From contig NZ_JAFLHG010000007.1 of assembly GCF_018717645.1 (NCBI RefSeq), positions 62,001 through 126,000 of the forward strand: 64,000 nucleotides of DNA. Reading direction: 5' to 3'. Under the pieces are notes generated by a model, which did no database searches, was not told the DNA's origin, and saw only the letters and a list, made by a program, of their open reading frames with translations. The position numbers and the translations under genes are program-made. Positions 54,989-63,906 of this stretch are shown piece after piece. The first letter of the stretch is position 1. Each line of letters starts with the position of its first letter. This DNA comes from Microbacterium flavum (lineage in GTDB: Bacteria; Actinomycetota; Actinomycetes; Actinomycetales; Microbacteriaceae).

Positions 54989-57109
54989 GTGACGTCTTCC
55001 CTCGCGCAGACCGCCGCGCGCGGCGGGAGTGCCGACGCCCCGGGGAGTCGAGCCTTCCGGAGCGATATCCAGGCGCTCCGCGCGGTAGCGATCACCGCAG
55101 TGGTGCTGAACCACCTGTGGCCGACGCGGTTCAGCGGTGGGTACGTCGGGGTCGACGTGTTCTTCGTGATCTCCGGGTTCCTGATCACGGCGCACCTCTT
55201 CGGCGAGGTCGCGCGCACCGGAGGCATCCGGCTGGGTCGCTTCTATGCACGTCGTATCCGGCGGCTGCTCCCCGCGGCGCTGCTGGTGCTCGCCGTCACC
55301 GCCGGGCTGGTCGCCGCGTTCCTGCCCTACGCGCGGTGGAGTCGCAACGCGATCGAGATCATCGCCAGCGCGACCTACGTCGAGAACTGGACGCTCGCGG
55401 CGATGTCGGTCAACTATTCGGCCCTCAACGACGCGGCCAGCGCCGCTCAGCACTTCTGGTCGCTGTCGGTGGAGGAGCAGTTCTACCTGGTGTGGCCGAT
55501 CGTGATGCTCGGCGCCGTCTGGGCGGCGAGCCGCCTCGGACGTCCCGAACGGCAGCGCACCGTGATCCTGGTGACGCTCGCCGCCGTCGCGTGTGCGTCG
55601 CTGGTGTCGAGCATCGTCTACACCGCCGCACACCCCGCACCGGCCTATTTCGCGACGTTCACGCGCGCCTGGGAGTTCGCCCTGGGAGGGCTCGTCGCTC
55701 TGGGCGTTTCTCGGCTGCGTGCTCCGCAGGGGCTCCGCTACGCGCTCATCGCCGCGGGGCTCGGCCTCATCGTCTACCCGGTGTTCGCCTTCGGCCCCGC
55801 CACGCCCTTCCCCGGAAGCGCCGCGCTCCTGCCCGCCATCGGAACAGCGGCGGTCATCGCGGCCGGTTCGCTGGGTACGCGGACCCGGTTCTCGCCGGTC
55901 TTCGAGTGGCGGCCGGTCCAGTGGGTGGGGGATGTGTCCTACTCCCTCTACCTGTGGCACTGGCCTCTCATCGTCGTCGCCCCCTTCGTGCTCGGGAGGG
56001 AGCTGTCGGGCCCGATCCGCATCGCGATCCTCGCCGTCGCGCTGGTCCTCGCCTGGGCGACCCGGCGGTGGGTGGAGAAGCCGGCCCAGACCTGGCCGAT
56101 CTGGAGCGGCTCCGTGCGACGTGCCGTCACCGGCATGGCTGCGGGCTGGGCCGTCATCGCGGTCCTCGTCGGGCTCCTCCTCGTCGGGAGCGCGGTCAGG
56201 TCCGCCGCCGACGCGCCGTCGGCGAGTCCTCCCCAGGGTTCCTGCGCCGGGCCGAATGCCCTTGTCGCCCAGAACGACTGTCCGGATCCGTTCGGTCCCG
56301 CCGGTTCCGTGGAGATGGGTCCGAAGAACGAGTACTTCTACACGCCCCCGGAATGCGGTGAATTCCTCGACATCCTGAGATACGGCGACACCTCGACGAC
56401 GCACCGGTGCGACTTCTCGGGCGGTGACGCGGGCGCGCCCGACGTGTGGCTGGTCGGCGACTCCCACGCCCAGCAGTGGCAGGGCCCGCTCTTCGACCTC
56501 GCCAGAGAGCACGGCTGGCGCGTCACCATCAGCTTCATCGGAGGGTGCCCCGTCGCCGATGTCGCCTATGTCGGGTTCCGGTCACCGGGGACCACCGCGG
56601 CGATCGACACGTGCCGCCGATGGAATCACGATCTCGCGCAGGCGATCACGGCCGACGTGCCGGATCTGGTCGTCACCTCGATGGCCGCGCGGCACGAGCT
56701 GGTCGATGACGGGTCGGGGACCGACGCGACGACCCAGTACGTCGCCGGCCTGCAGCGCACCTGGGCGCCGTGGACCGAAGCGGGCAGCCGCATCCTCGTG
56801 ATCGCAGATCCCCCCTACAACGGGGAGGTGCGCAGTCCCGACTGCGTGGCCCTGAACACCGGAGATCCCGCCGCGTGCGCGCGTCCACGGTCGGAGGCGC
56901 AGCCCGCCGATCCGCTCGTGGCCGCGGTGAGCGCCGTCGGAGATCCGCGCGTGGCGCTCTTCGACCCGACCCCGTATCTGTGCGACGACAGCCTCTGCTA
57001 CGGCGTCGTCGGCGGCATCCCGGTCTACTACGACGCCGACCACCTGAACCTCGAGTACGCGCGGCTGCTCGCGCCCATGATCGAGGCCGCGCTCCCATTG
57101 AGCCCGTGA
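54989..57109 (+). CDS. Acyltransferase-3 with SGNH domain, OatA-like (2)
   Basis: A 706-aa relative of the upstream protein with the canonical start FRSDIQALRAVAITAVVLNH, GVDVFFVISGFLITAHL and AQHFWSLSVEEQFYLVWP, about 11 membrane segments, and an outer SGNH domain with VGDSHAQQW and the DADHLN catalytic end. The two tandem proteins share layout but differ widely in sequence, so they probably modify different positions or polymers. Confidence 0.9.
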   Translation: MTSSLAQTAARGGSADAPGSRAFRSDIQALRAVAITAVVLNHLWPTRFSGGYVGVDVFFVISGFLITAHLFGEVARTGGIRLGRFYARRIRRLLPAALLVLAVTAGLVAAFLPYARWSRNAIEIIASATYVENWTLAAMSVNYSALNDAASAAQHFWSLSVEEQFYLVWPIVMLGAVWAASRLGRPERQRTVILVTLAAVACASLVSSIVYTAAHPAPAYFATFTRAWEFALGGLVALGVSRLRAPQGLRYALIAAGLGLIVYPVFAFGPATPFPGSAALLPAIGTAAVIAAGSLGTRTRFSPVFEWRPVQWVGDVSYSLYLWHWPLIVVAPFVLGRELSGPIRIAILAVALVLAWATRRWVEKPAQTWPIWSGSVRRAVTGMAAGWAVIAVLVGLLLVGSAVRSAADAPSASPPQGSCAGPNALVAQNDCPDPFGPAGSVEMGPKNEYFYTPPECGEFLDILRYGDTSTTHRCDFSGGDAGAPDVWLVGDSHAQQWQGPLFDLAREHGWRVTISFIGGCPVADVAYVGFRSPGTTAAIDTCRRWNHDLAQAITADVPDLVVTSMAARHELVDDGSGTDATTQYVAGLQRTWAPWTEAGSRILVIADPPYNGEVRSPDCVALNTGDPAACARPRSEAQPADPLVAAVSAVGDPRVALFDPTPYLCDDSLCYGVVGGIPVYYDADHLNLEYARLLAPMIEAALPLSP

Positions 57110-57118
57110 CCGCGTGCA

Positions 57119-57124
57119 TAGACT
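57119..57124 (+). promoter_or_regulatory. -10 box TAGACT of the second ABC export pair (leaderless)
   Basis: TAGACT 7 nt before GTG 57132; it decides the start against the upstream ATG 57114, which would overlap the box. Confidence 0.55.
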
Positions 57125-57131
57125 CGACCCC

Positions 57132-57932
57132 GTGACTTCCGCCGTCGTCGGCGCTCCAGGCTCGCCCCGGCGCTACCTCCATTCCCTGTGGCTGCTCTCA
57201 GCGCGCGACCTGCGGGTGCGGTACGCCACGAGCGCGCTCGGGTATCTGTGGTCCGTTCTGGATCCGCTCGTGATGAGCATCATCTACTGGTTCGTCTTCA
57301 CGCTGGTCTTCCAGCGGAACGGCATCGGGGGTGAGCCCTACATCGTCTTCCTGCTGACGGGTCTCCTCCCGTGGGTGTGGTTCAATTCCGCCGTCGGCGA
57401 CCTGACCAAAGCCTTCAAGCGGGATGCCAAGCTCGTCCGCTCGACGGCGATCCCGCGCTCCATCTGGGTCAACCGCATCGTGCTCAGCAAGGGGGTCGAG
57501 TTCTCCTTCTCGATCCCGGTGCTCGCCGTCTTCGCCATCGTCGCGTCGCCGCGGGTGGAGCTGAACCCGATGATCCTCCTCTTCCCCGTGGGGGTCGTGC
57601 TCCAGGCGATCCTCCTGGTGGGTCTCGGCCTCGTGATCGCCCCGCTGTGCGCGCTGTGGGGAGACCTGGAGCGCACGACGCGCCTCATCCTGCGGGCGTT
57701 GTTCTACGCGTCGCCGATCATCTACGGCATCTCCGACCTCCCGGGCATCTTCCGAGACCTCGCGGTCTTCAATCCCCTCGCGGGGATCTTCACGCTCTAT
57801 CGTGTGGGCCTGTTCCCGCAGGAGTGGGATGCCGCCGCGGTCGGGGTCGCGGCGGCGATGTCGCTCGGCTTCCTCGCTGTCGGCATCCTCGTCTTCCGCC
57901 GCCTCGAGCCCGCCGTGCTGAAGGAGCTGTGA
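57132..57932 (+). CDS. Polysaccharide ABC transporter permease, Wzm/TagG type (pair 2)
   Basis: A 266-aa ABC-2 permease with six hydrophobic segments. The N-terminal LLSARDLRVRYATSALGYLWS is the amphipathic Wzm signature. Stop and ATPase start overlap as TGATG. It is clearly distinct in sequence from the first permease at 35.6-36.4 kb. Confidence 0.9.
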   Translation: MTSAVVGAPGSPRRYLHSLWLLSARDLRVRYATSALGYLWSVLDPLVMSIIYWFVFTLVFQRNGIGGEPYIVFLLTGLLPWVWFNSAVGDLTKAFKRDAKLVRSTAIPRSIWVNRIVLSKGVEFSFSIPVLAVFAIVASPRVELNPMILLFPVGVVLQAILLVGLGLVIAPLCALWGDLERTTRLILRALFYASPIIYGISDLPGIFRDLAVFNPLAGIFTLYRVGLFPQEWDAAAVGVAAAMSLGFLAVGILVFRRLEPAVLKEL

Positions 57933-58672
57933 TGGGGGGCGACATCGCGATCCGGGTCGAGCACCTCGGCGTGCGCTTCCGGCGCAGCCGCCGTGGGCGG
58001 CGGAGCCTCAAGGACCTCTTCGGCGGAGCGACGCGTCGGACGCGCCCGGGCGAGTTCTGGGCGCTGCGCGACGTGTCGTTCGAGGTCCGTCGCGGTGAGG
58101 CGATCGGCGTCGTCGGGCGGAACGGCCAGGGCAAGTCGACGCTCCTCAAGCTGGTCGCCGGAGTGCTGCTGCCCGATGAGGGCTCCGTCGAGGTGCACGG
58201 GGGAGTCGCGCCCCTCATCGAGATCACGGGCGGCTTCGTCGGCGACCTGACGGTCCGGGAGAACGTCCGGCTCACCGCCGGCCTGCACGGGATGTCGAAG
58301 GCGGAGGTCGGGCGGCGCTTCGATGACATCATCGGCTTCGCCGAGATCGCCGACTTCGTCGACATGCCCTACAAGCACCTCTCGAACGGGATGAAGGTGC
58401 GCCTCGCGTTCGCGGTGGTCTCGCAGCTCGACGAACCCATCCTCCTCGTCGACGAGGTGCTCGCCGTCGGCGACAAGGCCTTCCGGGAGAAGTGCTACCG
58501 CCGCATCGACGAGCTCCTCGCCGAAGGGCGCACGCTCTTCTTCGTCAGTCACAACGAGAAGGACCTGCGCCGGTTCTGCACCCGGGGTCTCTACCTCGAC
58601 AAGGGCACCCTGAAGCGGGATGCCGGGATCGACGAGATCCTCGAGGCGTATGGCGCCGATCACCCCGGCTGA
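57932..58672 (+). CDS. Polysaccharide ABC transporter ATPase, Wzt/TagH type (pair 2)
   Basis: A 246-aa ATPase: Walker A GRNGQGKST (62-70), signature LSNGM (150-154), Walker B ILLVDE (170-175) and switch His near 207 (VSHNEKDL). Like the first ATPase it lacks a C-terminal glycan-recognition domain. The frame is open upstream inside the permease gene but that part is not homologous. Confidence 0.91.
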   Translation: MGGDIAIRVEHLGVRFRRSRRGRRSLKDLFGGATRRTRPGEFWALRDVSFEVRRGEAIGVVGRNGQGKSTLLKLVAGVLLPDEGSVEVHGGVAPLIEITGGFVGDLTVRENVRLTAGLHGMSKAEVGRRFDDIIGFAEIADFVDMPYKHLSNGMKVRLAFAVVSQLDEPILLVDEVLAVGDKAFREKCYRRIDELLAEGRTLFFVSHNEKDLRRFCTRGLYLDKGTLKRDAGIDEILEAYGADHPG

Positions 58673-58715
58673 GCGGGCGACCACTCGACATGCTCGGGGA
58701 CCGATTCGGGAGAGA

Positions 58716-59726
58716 TCAGGCCTGGGGGGACGCCACCAGCGGCGGCATCGGCTTCCAGTCGGCATCCTTCGCGATCTTGCGTCCATCGCGAAGACCCCGG
58801 AAGAGGTTCGACGTGCCGGAGACCTTCCGCTCGACGAAGAGGAGCCGGATGATCTCCTTGCCGAATGTCAGCGTCGTGCCCAGTCCGAACAGCAGCGGGT
58901 TGTAGACGTCCAGCGCCCGGTAGTACCGCTTGATGATCGCGCGGTTGCGCATGATGTAGTAGCGGTAGGCGTCGGAGGACGCGTTCATGTGGCGGATGCC
59001 CATGTCCCACTGCTTGATCTCGCGTGTGCGCCGGAGGACGAACTCGTCGACGATCACCGAGGTCGTCACACGCGAAGCCAGCCAGCCGTAGGTCTGGTCG
59101 TCCCAGTAGATGAAGAACCGCGGGTCGGGCAGGCCGATCTGCTCGACGATCTCACGGTTGATGAACATGCCCTCGAAGCAGCCCGAGTTCATCTCCTTGT
59201 ACCCCGACGCGTCGAAGCCGCTGGGGGCGAAGGGGATCGGGATCCCGAGGGGCTCGGAGATCCGGTACTGCCAGTAGAACTCGCTGCCGTCGAAGTCGTA
59301 GCGGCGACCCTGGATGGATTTGAACCGCGGTGCCCACGCGCCCATACGGGCGAGGCCGTCGGGGAGGACCTCGACGTCGTCGTCCATCACCCAGATCCAT
59401 GTCGAGCCGAGCTCGTACGCGATCCGCATGCCCTCGCTGAACCCGCCGGACCCACCTGTGTTCGTGTCCAGTCGCCGGTAGACGATCTCGGTGCCGATCG
59501 AATCGCGGTAGGACTCGACGACGTCGGTCGTGTCATCCGTCGACGCGTTGTCGACGATGACGAGATGGCCCGGCTTCGGATCCATCGCGCTGATCGAGTC
59601 CAGCAGGCGGGTGAGGAGGGTCGAGCGGTTGAACGTGACGACGGCGATGGTCGCGCTCGCGGGGTCGAACGACGCCCCGGAGGCCGCGTCGCCCGCGGCC
59701 GGGCGCGGAGAGGTGGGAAGCGTCAT
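58716..59726 (-). CDS. GT2 glycosyltransferase, GlfT1-like
   Basis: A 336-aa enzyme: IAVVTFNRSTLLTRLL, NTGGSGGFSEGMRIA, the metal-binding DDD at 115-117 (WVMDDDVEV) and FFIYWDDQTYGW. It is a paralogue of the transferase at 36.5-37.5 kb and shares the galactofuranosyltransferase pattern. Start ATG 59726 is 9 nt from a TAGAAT box. Confidence 0.87.
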   Translation of the reverse strand: MTLPTSPRPAAGDAASGASFDPASATIAVVTFNRSTLLTRLLDSISAMDPKPGHLVIVDNASTDDTTDVVESYRDSIGTEIVYRRLDTNTGGSGGFSEGMRIAYELGSTWIWVMDDDVEVLPDGLARMGAWAPRFKSIQGRRYDFDGSEFYWQYRISEPLGIPIPFAPSGFDASGYKEMNSGCFEGMFINREIVEQIGLPDPRFFIYWDDQTYGWLASRVTTSVIVDEFVLRRTREIKQWDMGIRHMNASSDAYRYYIMRNRAIIKRYYRALDVYNPLLFGLGTTLTFGKEIIRLLFVERKVSGTSNLFRGLRDGRKIAKDADWKPMPPLVASPQA

Positions 59727-59735
59727 GACCAGCCG

Positions 59736-59741
59736 ATTCTA
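59736..59741 (-). promoter_or_regulatory. -10 box TAGAAT of the GlfT1-like gene
   Basis: Minus-strand TAGAAT 9 nt before ATG 59726, overlapping the stop codon of the gene upstream in the same direction. Confidence 0.45.
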
Positions 59742-61067
59742 CCCCGGCGGCATCCCCGGAACGGTGCCCGTCGGCACGCTCGCCCCCAACCTCTCCCGCC
59801 ACCCGCGGGACTGCCCCGCACGCACGGCGCAGAGGACGAGCAGCAGCCAGCCGACGCTGAACAGCGCCACCGACTCGAAGGCACTCGTCACCGCGAGCGC
59901 GACGAGCATCAGCGGCGTCCAGGCGTAGACGATGCTCCGGCGCTGGCTCGCATCGAGCCACGAACGCACGATCGCCGCCCCTCCGAGGGTGCACAGCAGC
60001 AGCAGTCCGATCCAGCCGAGCTGCAGCTGGATGTCGACGTATGCGCTGAGGGCCGTGGAGTGACGCTGACGGAGGAGCTGATTGATCGTCAGGAAGGGCT
60101 GCTCGGCGACATCCCACGATCCGAACCATCCCCACCCCTGCACCGGCTGGCGCCCCGCGAAGAACCGCGCGAGCGCCCAGAGGTTGGCGCGCATGGAGAG
60201 GTCGTCGGTCGCGCCGAGCAGATCGATCACACGGGTCCGCTGCGCGTACAGCGTGATGCCGGCCACGCCGAATGCCGCCGCGAGGATCCCCTGCACGCGT
60301 CGACGCCGCTCCGGCCGCGCCCGGCGGACGAGGGTCAGCGCCCCCGTCGCGACCCCGACGGCGACGATCAGGACGAGGACGGTGGGCGAGGCCGACAGCA
60401 GTGCCAGGGCGCTCGCCAGCGAGATCGAGAACACCGAGAGCCCGGGGCGGACGGAGTGCGCGCGCATCTCGACGGCGAAGGTGATGATCGCGACGACGGC
60501 GATGAACCCGAGCATGTTGCGCGTGCCGAAGATCCCCTGGATCGGACCGAAATGGGCGATGTTGCCCTGGATGCCGAGGAATCGCAGGGGAGTGTCGATG
60601 ATCACGCCGCTCAGCACCTCGAGGGCGAGGGAGACCGACAGTGCGACGCGCAGCACATCGCCCAGGGCCCGCACGGTCTGGAGGGTGTCGCGGATGTGCC
60701 CGATCGCGACCGCGAGGAAGGCGACGGCGAGCATCGCCGTCCACCGCGCGAAGCTCGAGAGGGGGTCGGTGCTCCAGAAGATGCTCGCGAACGCCCACAC
60801 CACCAGCAGCACGAGGGTGATCGGCACGAGCCGGAGGAAGGAGATCTCGGCGCGCCGCACGAGGAGGACGCCGAGTCCGATCACGCAGAGACCGGCGATG
60901 ACCGTGCGCAGCGTCACCGCGCCGGCCACGGAGACGACCAGGTGGGCGCCGACGAGGGCCGCGAAGACCGTGAGGGTGTAGGCGCGCGCGAAATCCGCGG
61001 ACCCGAGCAGATCCGCCGCGGCGCGGGCGCCCCCGCGGGGCCCGGCACCGCCGGCATCCGTCGTCAT
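59739..61067 (-). CDS. O-antigen ligase/polymerase-like membrane protein (1)
   Basis: A 442-aa integral membrane protein with about 11 hydrophobic segments. FGPIQGIFGTRNMLGF and the large outer loop with RANLWALARFFAGRQPVQGWGWFGSW are typical of the Wzy_C/WaaL family (G.WG.....N). It would polymerise or ligate lipid-linked glycans outside the membrane. ATG 61067 overlaps the stop of its upstream paralogue (ATGA). Confidence 0.82.
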   Translation of the reverse strand: MTTDAGGAGPRGGARAAADLLGSADFARAYTLTVFAALVGAHLVVSVAGAVTLRTVIAGLCVIGLGVLLVRRAEISFLRLVPITLVLLVVWAFASIFWSTDPLSSFARWTAMLAVAFLAVAIGHIRDTLQTVRALGDVLRVALSVSLALEVLSGVIIDTPLRFLGIQGNIAHFGPIQGIFGTRNMLGFIAVVAIITFAVEMRAHSVRPGLSVFSISLASALALLSASPTVLVLIVAVGVATGALTLVRRARPERRRRVQGILAAAFGVAGITLYAQRTRVIDLLGATDDLSMRANLWALARFFAGRQPVQGWGWFGSWDVAEQPFLTINQLLRQRHSTALSAYVDIQLQLGWIGLLLLCTLGGAAIVRSWLDASQRRSIVYAWTPLMLVALAVTSAFESVALFSVGWLLLVLCAVRAGQSRGWRERLGASVPTGTVPGMPPG

Positions 61068-62470
61068 CGGAGGGGCCGTGTCGTCTCGCCCTGCTCGCCG
61101 ACCAGACGCTGCTCCGACGGGCCGCGCCCGATGAGCGGCGCCTGCTTGATCTTGAAGGCCAGGAGGATGACGAAGAACCATCCCCACCCGAGCAGCGGCC
61201 CGGATTCGGCGAGCCCCTGCACGAGGAGGACGGCGCCGACGAGCGTCGGGACCAGGGTGATCGGCGAGTAGGGCCGGTCGGCGACGAGATCCCAGCGGGG
61301 GCGGTCGACGGCGAAGAACCACGATCGCCAGACGAACGCGAGCATCGCGGCGGCGATGAGGATCAGCCCGATGCCCCCGAGCTGGAAGAACACGTCGAGC
61401 CACATGTTGTGGGCCTGCATCACGGTCTGGCCGTGGTCGACGATCCAGCCCTCGAAGTGAGGGTCGCTCGGCACCCACGGGGTCGAGAAGCCCCATCCGA
61501 TGATCGGATGCTGGATGGCCTCCTCCCACACGAGCGTCCAGATGCCCTCACGGCCGGTGAGGTCGGAGGAGCGGCCGAGCGCCGAGAACAACGCATCCCG
61601 GAAGAGCCACAGTGCCGTGAGGCCGCCGAGCGCGACGACCGCGTACGCGAGGTAGTACCGCGTGCGCTCCCCGGCGCGGCGGGTGCGGCGCATGAGCAGC
61701 ACCGTGACGAGGACGACGACCACGGCCGCCGCCGCGAGGGTCGCCGTCGCGGACCCCGCCCGGACGAAGAGGAAGCCGGCGAGCAGGAACCACGCCCCGA
61801 GGAGCAGGCGACGCGGCGCGCGCGCGGCGAAGCGCACGGCGAAGACGATCATGCCGAGCAGGGCCACATAGGCGAGCGGATTCGCGTTGCCGAAGATCCC
61901 CTGGATGCGGCCGCCGTCGAAGAGGTTGTCTCTCGACCAGTACACGATCGGGTCGTACGTCACGCCCGGGTCGGGACGCTGGAATCCGGGCAGGATCGGA
62001 CCGCCCCAGAGGAGCGAGACCCAGAGCTCGAAGAGGATCGACAGCATGAGGATCCACTTCAGCGCCGACGCGATCGCCCGGACGAGCTCGCGCCAGGTGA
62101 GGACCGATCCGACGAACATCGCCTGCACGGTCGTGGTCAGAAGAAGCAGGAGCGTCAGGGCCGTGGCTTCGGGGTAGGCCGTCCAGATGAGCGAGGCGAC
62201 CGCCCAGACGACGTAGAGCAGGGCATACCAGGGGAGCCGCCGCCACTGCACCCCGGGGCGGAGCACCGCCCACAGGATGCCCGAGACGAGGCCCGACGCG
62301 ATGGCGACGATCGCCGCGGCGGGGGTGCCGAACGCCACGAGCCACGCCGTCCCGGCGAGGGCCGCCGCGATCACGAAGATGCACCAGCCGCGCAGCAGCA
62401 GATGCCCCGTCGTCTCGCGTGCAGGAGCGTGCGGAGGCGCCGCGACGGGGTGGTTCGTGTGCACGGCCAT
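61064..62470 (-). CDS. O-antigen ligase/polymerase-like membrane protein (2)
   Basis: A 468-aa paralogue of the adjacent protein: about 11 hydrophobic segments, IQGIFGNANPLAYVALLG, TGREGIWTLVWEEAIQHPIIGWGF and AHNMWLDVFFQLGG, the last being the conserved loop with His. The two genes overlap and are co-transcribed. A TAGCCT box is 9 nt before ATG 62470. Confidence 0.84.
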   Translation of the reverse strand: MAVHTNHPVAAPPHAPARETTGHLLLRGWCIFVIAAALAGTAWLVAFGTPAAAIVAIASGLVSGILWAVLRPGVQWRRLPWYALLYVVWAVASLIWTAYPEATALTLLLLLTTTVQAMFVGSVLTWRELVRAIASALKWILMLSILFELWVSLLWGGPILPGFQRPDPGVTYDPIVYWSRDNLFDGGRIQGIFGNANPLAYVALLGMIVFAVRFAARAPRRLLLGAWFLLAGFLFVRAGSATATLAAAAVVVVLVTVLLMRRTRRAGERTRYYLAYAVVALGGLTALWLFRDALFSALGRSSDLTGREGIWTLVWEEAIQHPIIGWGFSTPWVPSDPHFEGWIVDHGQTVMQAHNMWLDVFFQLGGIGLILIAAAMLAFVWRSWFFAVDRPRWDLVADRPYSPITLVPTLVGAVLLVQGLAESGPLLGWGWFFVILLAFKIKQAPLIGRGPSEQRLVGEQGETTRPLR

Positions 62471-62479
62471 GGTCAGATC

Positions 62480-62485
62480 AGGCTA
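62480..62485 (-). promoter_or_regulatory. -10 box TAGCCT of the ligase-like pair
   Basis: Minus-strand TAGCCT 9 nt before ATG 62470, in a 42-base divergent gap shared with manA. Confidence 0.45.
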
Positions 62486-62500
62486 CCGTGGCGGCCGCCC

Positions 62501-62506
62501 TAGGCT
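62501..62506 (+). promoter_or_regulatory. -10 box TAGGCT of manA (leaderless)
   Basis: TAGGCT 6 nt before ATG 62513, without a ribosome site. Confidence 0.6.
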
Positions 62507-62512
62507 GAGGGC

Positions 62513-63709
62513 ATGCTGTTGCCGATCTCGAACGTTCCGCGCGCGTATTCGTGGGGGTCGCCGACCCTCATCCCGGCCCTCGAAGGGCGTGAGCCGACCG
62601 GCGAGCCCGAGGCGGAGATCTGGTACGGGGCCCACCCGGGGAGCCCCTCCCGCGTCGGCGACGGCGCGCAGACCCTGGATGTCGCGCTCGCCGAGGCCGG
62701 GGAGCCGCCGCTGCCCTTCCTGCTGAAGCTCCTGGCCGCGGGGTCGTCGCTCTCGATCCAGGCGCACCCCACCAAGGCCGAGGCGGAGGCGGGCTTCGCG
62801 CGCGAGGAGGCCGCGGGCATCCCGCGCGATGCGGACGATCGCCTCTACCGCGATGACAACCACAAGCCGGAGATCATCGTCGCGTTGAGCGACGAGTTCC
62901 GCGCCCTCGTGGGCCTGCGACCCGTCGCCGGGACCCGGCGCCTGATCGCGCGTCTGGCGGGTGCGGGTGGCGCCGCGAATGCCGCGGCCGGTGGCGCCCT
63001 CGCCCGGCTCGACGAGCTCCTCTCCGACACGGAGGAGGAGCGCGGGCTGCGCGCGGCGCTCGCCTGGGCCCTGTCCGAAGCGTCGCCCGCCGATGTGGCC
63101 GCGCTCGCCGACGCGCTCGCCGCCGCGCAGGCCTCGGCCACGGATGACGCGGATGCGGACACGATCGACGTGCTGCTGGCTGCGGCATCCGACTTCCCCG
63201 GCGACCGGGGACTCTACGTCGCGCTCCTCATGAATCTCGTCGTCCTCCGGCGCGGTCAGGCGCTCTTCGCGCCGGCGGGCGTTCTGCATGCGTACCAGTC
63301 GGGCCTCGGTGTCGAGCTGATGGCCGCGAGCGACAACGTGCTCCGCGGAGGGCTCACGCCGAAGCACGTCGACGTCCCCGAGCTGCTGCGGGTGCTGGAT
63401 GCCACGCCGGGCCCGGCGCCGCTCGTCGAACTGGTGCAGACCGGCGATCAGGGGGTCCTCTACGACGTCGGCGTGCCGGACTTCGCTCTGACACGGGTGG
63501 AGATCGAGGGGCGCACCGCCTCGGCGGATCTCCGCGGACCGGCGATCATCCTGGCGACGCGCGGAGCGCTGCGGGTGACGGAGCGCGGCCAGGACGCGCC
63601 CGCGGTGGACTTGGTGCCGGGTGCGGCGGTGTACGTGGGCGGCGGCGCGCGGGGTGTCGACATCGCGGGCCGAGGCGAGGCCTTCCTCGCGCAGCCGGGC
63701 CGCGTCTGA
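62513..63709 (+). CDS. manA: Mannose-6-phosphate isomerase, class I
   Basis: A 398-aa zinc enzyme interconverting fructose 6- and mannose 6-phosphate. PRAYSWGSPTLIP and EIWYGAHPGSPS begin it; the zinc ligands lie in IQAHPTKAEAE, the Glu of HKPEII and APAGVLHAYQSG; DNVLRGGLTPKHVD is the class I signature. It links central metabolism with mannose-derived nucleotide sugars. Position between the glycan cluster and a whiB gene recalls the manA-whiB2 region of M. tuberculosis. Confidence 0.94.
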   Translation: MLLPISNVPRAYSWGSPTLIPALEGREPTGEPEAEIWYGAHPGSPSRVGDGAQTLDVALAEAGEPPLPFLLKLLAAGSSLSIQAHPTKAEAEAGFAREEAAGIPRDADDRLYRDDNHKPEIIVALSDEFRALVGLRPVAGTRRLIARLAGAGGAANAAAGGALARLDELLSDTEEERGLRAALAWALSEASPADVAALADALAAAQASATDDADADTIDVLLAAASDFPGDRGLYVALLMNLVVLRRGQALFAPAGVLHAYQSGLGVELMAASDNVLRGGLTPKHVDVPELLRVLDATPGPAPLVELVQTGDQGVLYDVGVPDFALTRVEIEGRTASADLRGPAIILATRGALRVTERGQDAPAVDLVPGAAVYVGGGARGVDIAGRGEAFLAQPGRV

Positions 63710-63778
63710 CCCTCCGGGCTCCCGGTCGGACCCGTTCCCGGGCGCCCGCGAGGCCTCCGGATTCGCGGCGACACGCCG

Positions 63779-63805
63779 GTGATCGCGGCATGAAGGTTCG
63801 ATCAC
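63779..63805. promoter_or_regulatory. Inverted repeat upstream of the whiB promoter
   Basis: GTGATCG (63779-63785) and CGATCAC (63799-63805) are perfect inverted 7-nt arms with a 13-nt spacer. The site ends 25 nt upstream of the -35 hexamer, a position suited to an activator or repressor. The binding protein is not known; the spacing is too wide for a CRP site. Confidence 0.45.
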
Positions 63806-63830
63806 GGCTTGAGGGTTTACGATCTGCGAC

Positions 63831-63859
63831 TTGACCCCGGCGAATGACAGCGGTGTAAT
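63831..63859 (+). promoter_or_regulatory. Housekeeping-type promoter of the whiB gene
   Basis: TTGACC (63831-63836), 17-nt spacer, TGTAAT (63854-63859). This is the best full -35/-10 promoter in the window and lies in a locally AT-rich stretch. It gives a leader of about 40 nt with GGGGAG before the ATG. Confidence 0.65.
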
Positions 63860-63906
63860 TATTCAACACGCGGTCCGGCGTGACGGGAATCAGTGGGGAG
63901 AACGAT

